A stretch of 64,000 nucleotides of DNA from assembly GCF_000152745.1 (NCBI RefSeq), contig NZ_CH672428.1, forward strand, positions 2,633,425 through 2,697,424. The letters run 5' to 3'. The translations under genes and the position numbers were made by a program. Position 1 is the stretch's first letter; every line of letters starts with the position of its first letter. Positions 61,993 through 64,000 of the stretch are shown here, in pieces. This DNA is from Oceanicaulis sp. HTCC2633. GTDB lineage: Bacteria; Pseudomonadota; Alphaproteobacteria; Caulobacterales; Maricaulaceae. The notes beneath the pieces were generated by a model that searched no databases, was not told the origin of the DNA, and saw only the letters and a list, made by a program, of their open reading frames with translations.

Positions 61993-64000
61993 ATGAAGAA
62001 ACTTCTTGGAGCCGTTTCCTTAGCTGCGCTTACGGCCGCCACGGCTTATGCACAATCAGCAGACAATGATGACGTCATTGTCGTCGTCGGGACCCGGTCA
62101 GAAGGGCGAACCGCCCTTGAAACCACCGCGCCCGTCGATGTCGTTGATGTGAGCGCGCTTGAGAACACCGGGATCACGGAACTGAATGCGGCGCTGGCCT
62201 ACACGCTGCCCTCATTCAACTTTCCGAGCCCGTCCATCACCGACGGGACGGACCATGTGCGTCCGGCCACGCTGCGCGGCCTCGGCCCGGACCAGACGCT
62301 GGTCCTCGTGAACTCCCGCCGCCGCCATTCGTCCGCACTCGTCAATCTGGGCGGGTCGGTCGGACGTGGCTCCGCCGCCGTCGATCTGAACACCATTCCC
62401 ACCTCCGCCGTGGGCTCGGTGCAGGTGCTGCGTGACGGCGCCTCGGCGCAATATGGCTCTGACGCCATTGCCGGCGTCATCGACGTCCAGCTGCGCGAAG
62501 CGAGCGAGGGCGGTCAGGTCAGCGCCACCTACGGCCAGTACGCCACCGATATTCCGCTGACCACGGGCGAACGCTCGGCCAGTGACGGCGACACGCTGAA
62601 CGTGTCGGGCTGGGTCGGCCTCCCGCTGGGACGGGACGGCTTCCTCACCCTGTCGGCGGAGTATCTTGATCGCGAGCCCACCAACCGCGCCGGCCCGGAT
62701 TCGCGCCAGCAATATCCCAGCCTGCCCGGCGGCGGACTGGATCCGCGCGAACTGAGCTTTGATCGCATCAATCACCGGTTCGGTCTCGCCGAGGCGGAAG
62801 CCTTCTCCTTCTTCGCCAATGCCGGTCTGCCGATCAATGCGACGACCGAGCTCTATGGCTGGGCGGGCTATCAGACCCGCGAAGGCGAGGCGGCCGGCTT
62901 CTACCGTCGCGCTCAGGACAGCCGCAACACGCCCGCCATCTATCCTGATGGCTTCCTGCCGCTCATCACCACCGATATCGAGGATTTCTCCGCGGTCGGC
63001 GGCGCGCGCGGGGAGTGGGCCGGCTGGGACTGGGATGCGTCCCTGGGCTATGGCCGCAACGAGCTGGGCTATGGCGTCGAGAACTCGCTCAACACCTCGC
63101 TGGGCGCTTCCAGCCCGACCTCCTTTGATGCGGGCGCGCTGATCTATGACCAGATCACCGCGAATCTCGACTTCGTGCGCTCGTATGATCTCGATGCGTT
63201 CGCCGGACCGCTCTCGGTCGCCTTCGGCGCCGAATACCGTCTGGAAGGCTATGAGATCCAGGCCGGGGAAGAGGCGAGCTACATCACCGGCGACCCGACC
63301 AAGGCTGGCGGCAGCCAGGTCTTCCCGGGCTTCCAGCCGAGCAATGAGATTGACGAGGATCGCGATTCCATCGGCGTCTATCTCGACCTGGAGGCGGATG
63401 TCACCGACCGACTGCTGCTGACCGGCGCGGTGCGGGCGGAAAGCTATTCCGACTTTGGCGAAACCGTGACCGGCCGGGTGTCCGCACGCTATGAGCTGAC
63501 CCCGTCGCTCGCCCTGCGCGGCGCGATCTCCAACGGCTTCCGCGCCCCGTCGCTGCAACAGGCCTATTTCACCTCGACCTCCACGGTGTTCACCGGCACG
63601 CCGCCGACGCCGGTGGAAGTGGGGACCTTCCCCGCCGACAGCCCGGTTGCGGCCGCTCTGGGCGGTGAGCCGCTTGATGCCGAGGAATCGGTGAACTATT
63701 CGGGCGGCGTCGTGTTCACCCAGGGCGCCTTCAGCCTGACGGTGGACGCCTACGCCATTGATATCGACAACCGGATCGTGCTGTCCGAGAACCTCTCGGG
63801 CGCGACGGTGGAAAACCTGCTGCAAGCCGCCGGGATCAATGGCGTCACCAGCGCGCGCTTCTTCATCAATGGCGTGGAAACCGAGACCCGCGGCATCGAT
63901 ATCGTGGCCACCTATGGCGTGGGTACGGAGCGTTACGGCGATTTCGACTTCACCTTGGGCTATAACCGCAACGACACGGAAGTGACCCAGGCGCCGAGCT
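61993..64000 (+). CDS. TonB-dependent receptor (3' end beyond window)
   Basis: The first 669 residues are seen. A signal peptide MKKLLGAVSLAALTAATAYAQ ends near 21; the TonB-box-like DDVIVVVGTRSEGRT follows; the plug has LRGLGPDQTLVLVNSRRRHSSALVN (pieces) and VQVLRDGASAQYGSDAIAGVID, the STSA-less vitamin/iron-type plug common in alphaproteobacteria (RRRH and Q-Y-G-S-D-A-I-A-G are typical of receptors for diverse substrates). A barrel then begins. Start ATG 61993. Divergent from a LysR regulator, so inducible uptake of its ligand is likely. No stop in window, so it is not listed by ORF callers. Confidence 0.92.
   Translation, partial: MKKLLGAVSLAALTAATAYAQSADNDDVIVVVGTRSEGRTALETTAPVDVVDVSALENTGITELNAALAYTLPSFNFPSPSITDGTDHVRPATLRGLGPDQTLVLVNSRRRHSSALVNLGGSVGRGSAAVDLNTIPTSAVGSVQVLRDGASAQYGSDAIAGVIDVQLREASEGGQVSATYGQYATDIPLTTGERSASDGDTLNVSGWVGLPLGRDGFLTLSAEYLDREPTNRAGPDSRQQYPSLPGGGLDPRELSFDRINHRFGLAEAEAFSFFANAGLPINATTELYGWAGYQTREGEAAGFYRRAQDSRNTPAIYPDGFLPLITTDIEDFSAVGGARGEWAGWDWDASLGYGRNELGYGVENSLNTSLGASSPTSFDAGALIYDQITANLDFVRSYDLDAFAGPLSVAFGAEYRLEGYEIQAGEEASYITGDPTKAGGSQVFPGFQPSNEIDEDRDSIGVYLDLEADVTDRLLLTGAVRAESYSDFGETVTGRVSARYELTPSLALRGAISNGFRAPSLQQAYFTSTSTVFTGTPPTPVEVGTFPADSPVAAALGGEPLDAEESVNYSGGVVFTQGAFSLTVDAYAIDIDNRIVLSENLSGATVENLLQAAGINGVTSARFFINGVETETRGIDIVATYGVGTERYGDFDFTLGYNRNDTEVTQAPS

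Overview
The window looks like a chromosomal segment of a high-GC, dimorphic alphaproteobacterium of the Maricaulales/Hyphomonadaceae/Caulobacterales group. It carries a near-canonical CtrA with a GANTC-dense (CcrM-type) upstream region, the cell-cycle phosphotransferase ChpT, flagellar fliI/fliJ, TonB-dependent receptors, and GTTAAC (CtrA half-site-like) motifs in front of several of these genes. I see no phage, insertion sequence, CRISPR array, rRNA or tRNA. Base composition and gene style are uniform, so this reads as ordinary backbone with some lineage-specific accessory genes.

Layout. 1-1.6 kb: the start of a MarC-family membrane protein and a phosphate-binding lipoprotein (PstS type) behind a Pho-box-like site. 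1.9-5.8 kb: a polyamine block made of a group IV ornithine/lysine decarboxylase, a deoxyhypusine-synthase homologue, SpeD and SpeE. 6.0-8.6 kb: clpB. 8.7-13.9 kb: an aldo/keto reductase and a TetR regulator divergent around a 16-bp perfect palindrome, a small glyoxalase-like protein, a dienelactone hydrolase, an M23 peptidase and a small membrane protein. 14-25.6 kb: a signalling and motility block: chpT, cheA-cheW-cheY-cheB-cheR, fliI-fliJ on the other strand, a divergent lysine-2,3-aminomutase-family radical SAM enzyme, and ctrA.

26-36.8 kb: a TonB-dependent receptor, an MscS channel overlapping a ZntB/CorA transporter, a PQQ-type sugar dehydrogenase, a CelD-like acyltransferase, rmuC, an exported esterase, def and a lipoprotein. 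36.8-44 kb: fmt and truA, two short-chain dehydrogenases, a Kazal-domain lipoprotein, a Prx5-like peroxiredoxin, a 720-bp repeat-rich non-coding stretch and a lipoprotein amidohydrolase. 44-51.6 kb, minus strand: the long run rpmH-rnpA-yidC-engB-DUF1036 protein-pyrimidine nucleotidase-dapD-dapE-membrane protein. 51.7-64 kb: a GST, a TVP38 plus MerA-like flavoprotein pair, an orphan histidine kinase, two small proteins missed by length filters, a GNAT/RimK-like ATP-grasp pair, a lipoprotein gamma-glutamyltransferase, a LysR regulator and a second TonB-dependent receptor cut by the window end.

How it fits together. ChpT and CtrA, two steps of the CckA-ChpT-CtrA phosphorelay, lie within 12 kb and bracket a full chemotaxis signalling set and the flagellar export ATPase. 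The CheA here has an extra CheW-like domain and a degenerate receiver domain at its C terminus. Best leads: the KamA-family enzyme that lacks both lysine-recognition aspartates; the DHS homologue inside a spermidine locus; the chpT-cheA neighbourhood; a probable CUG start for engB; and the GNAT/RimK pair. All functional statements come from reading motifs by eye; no database search was run.
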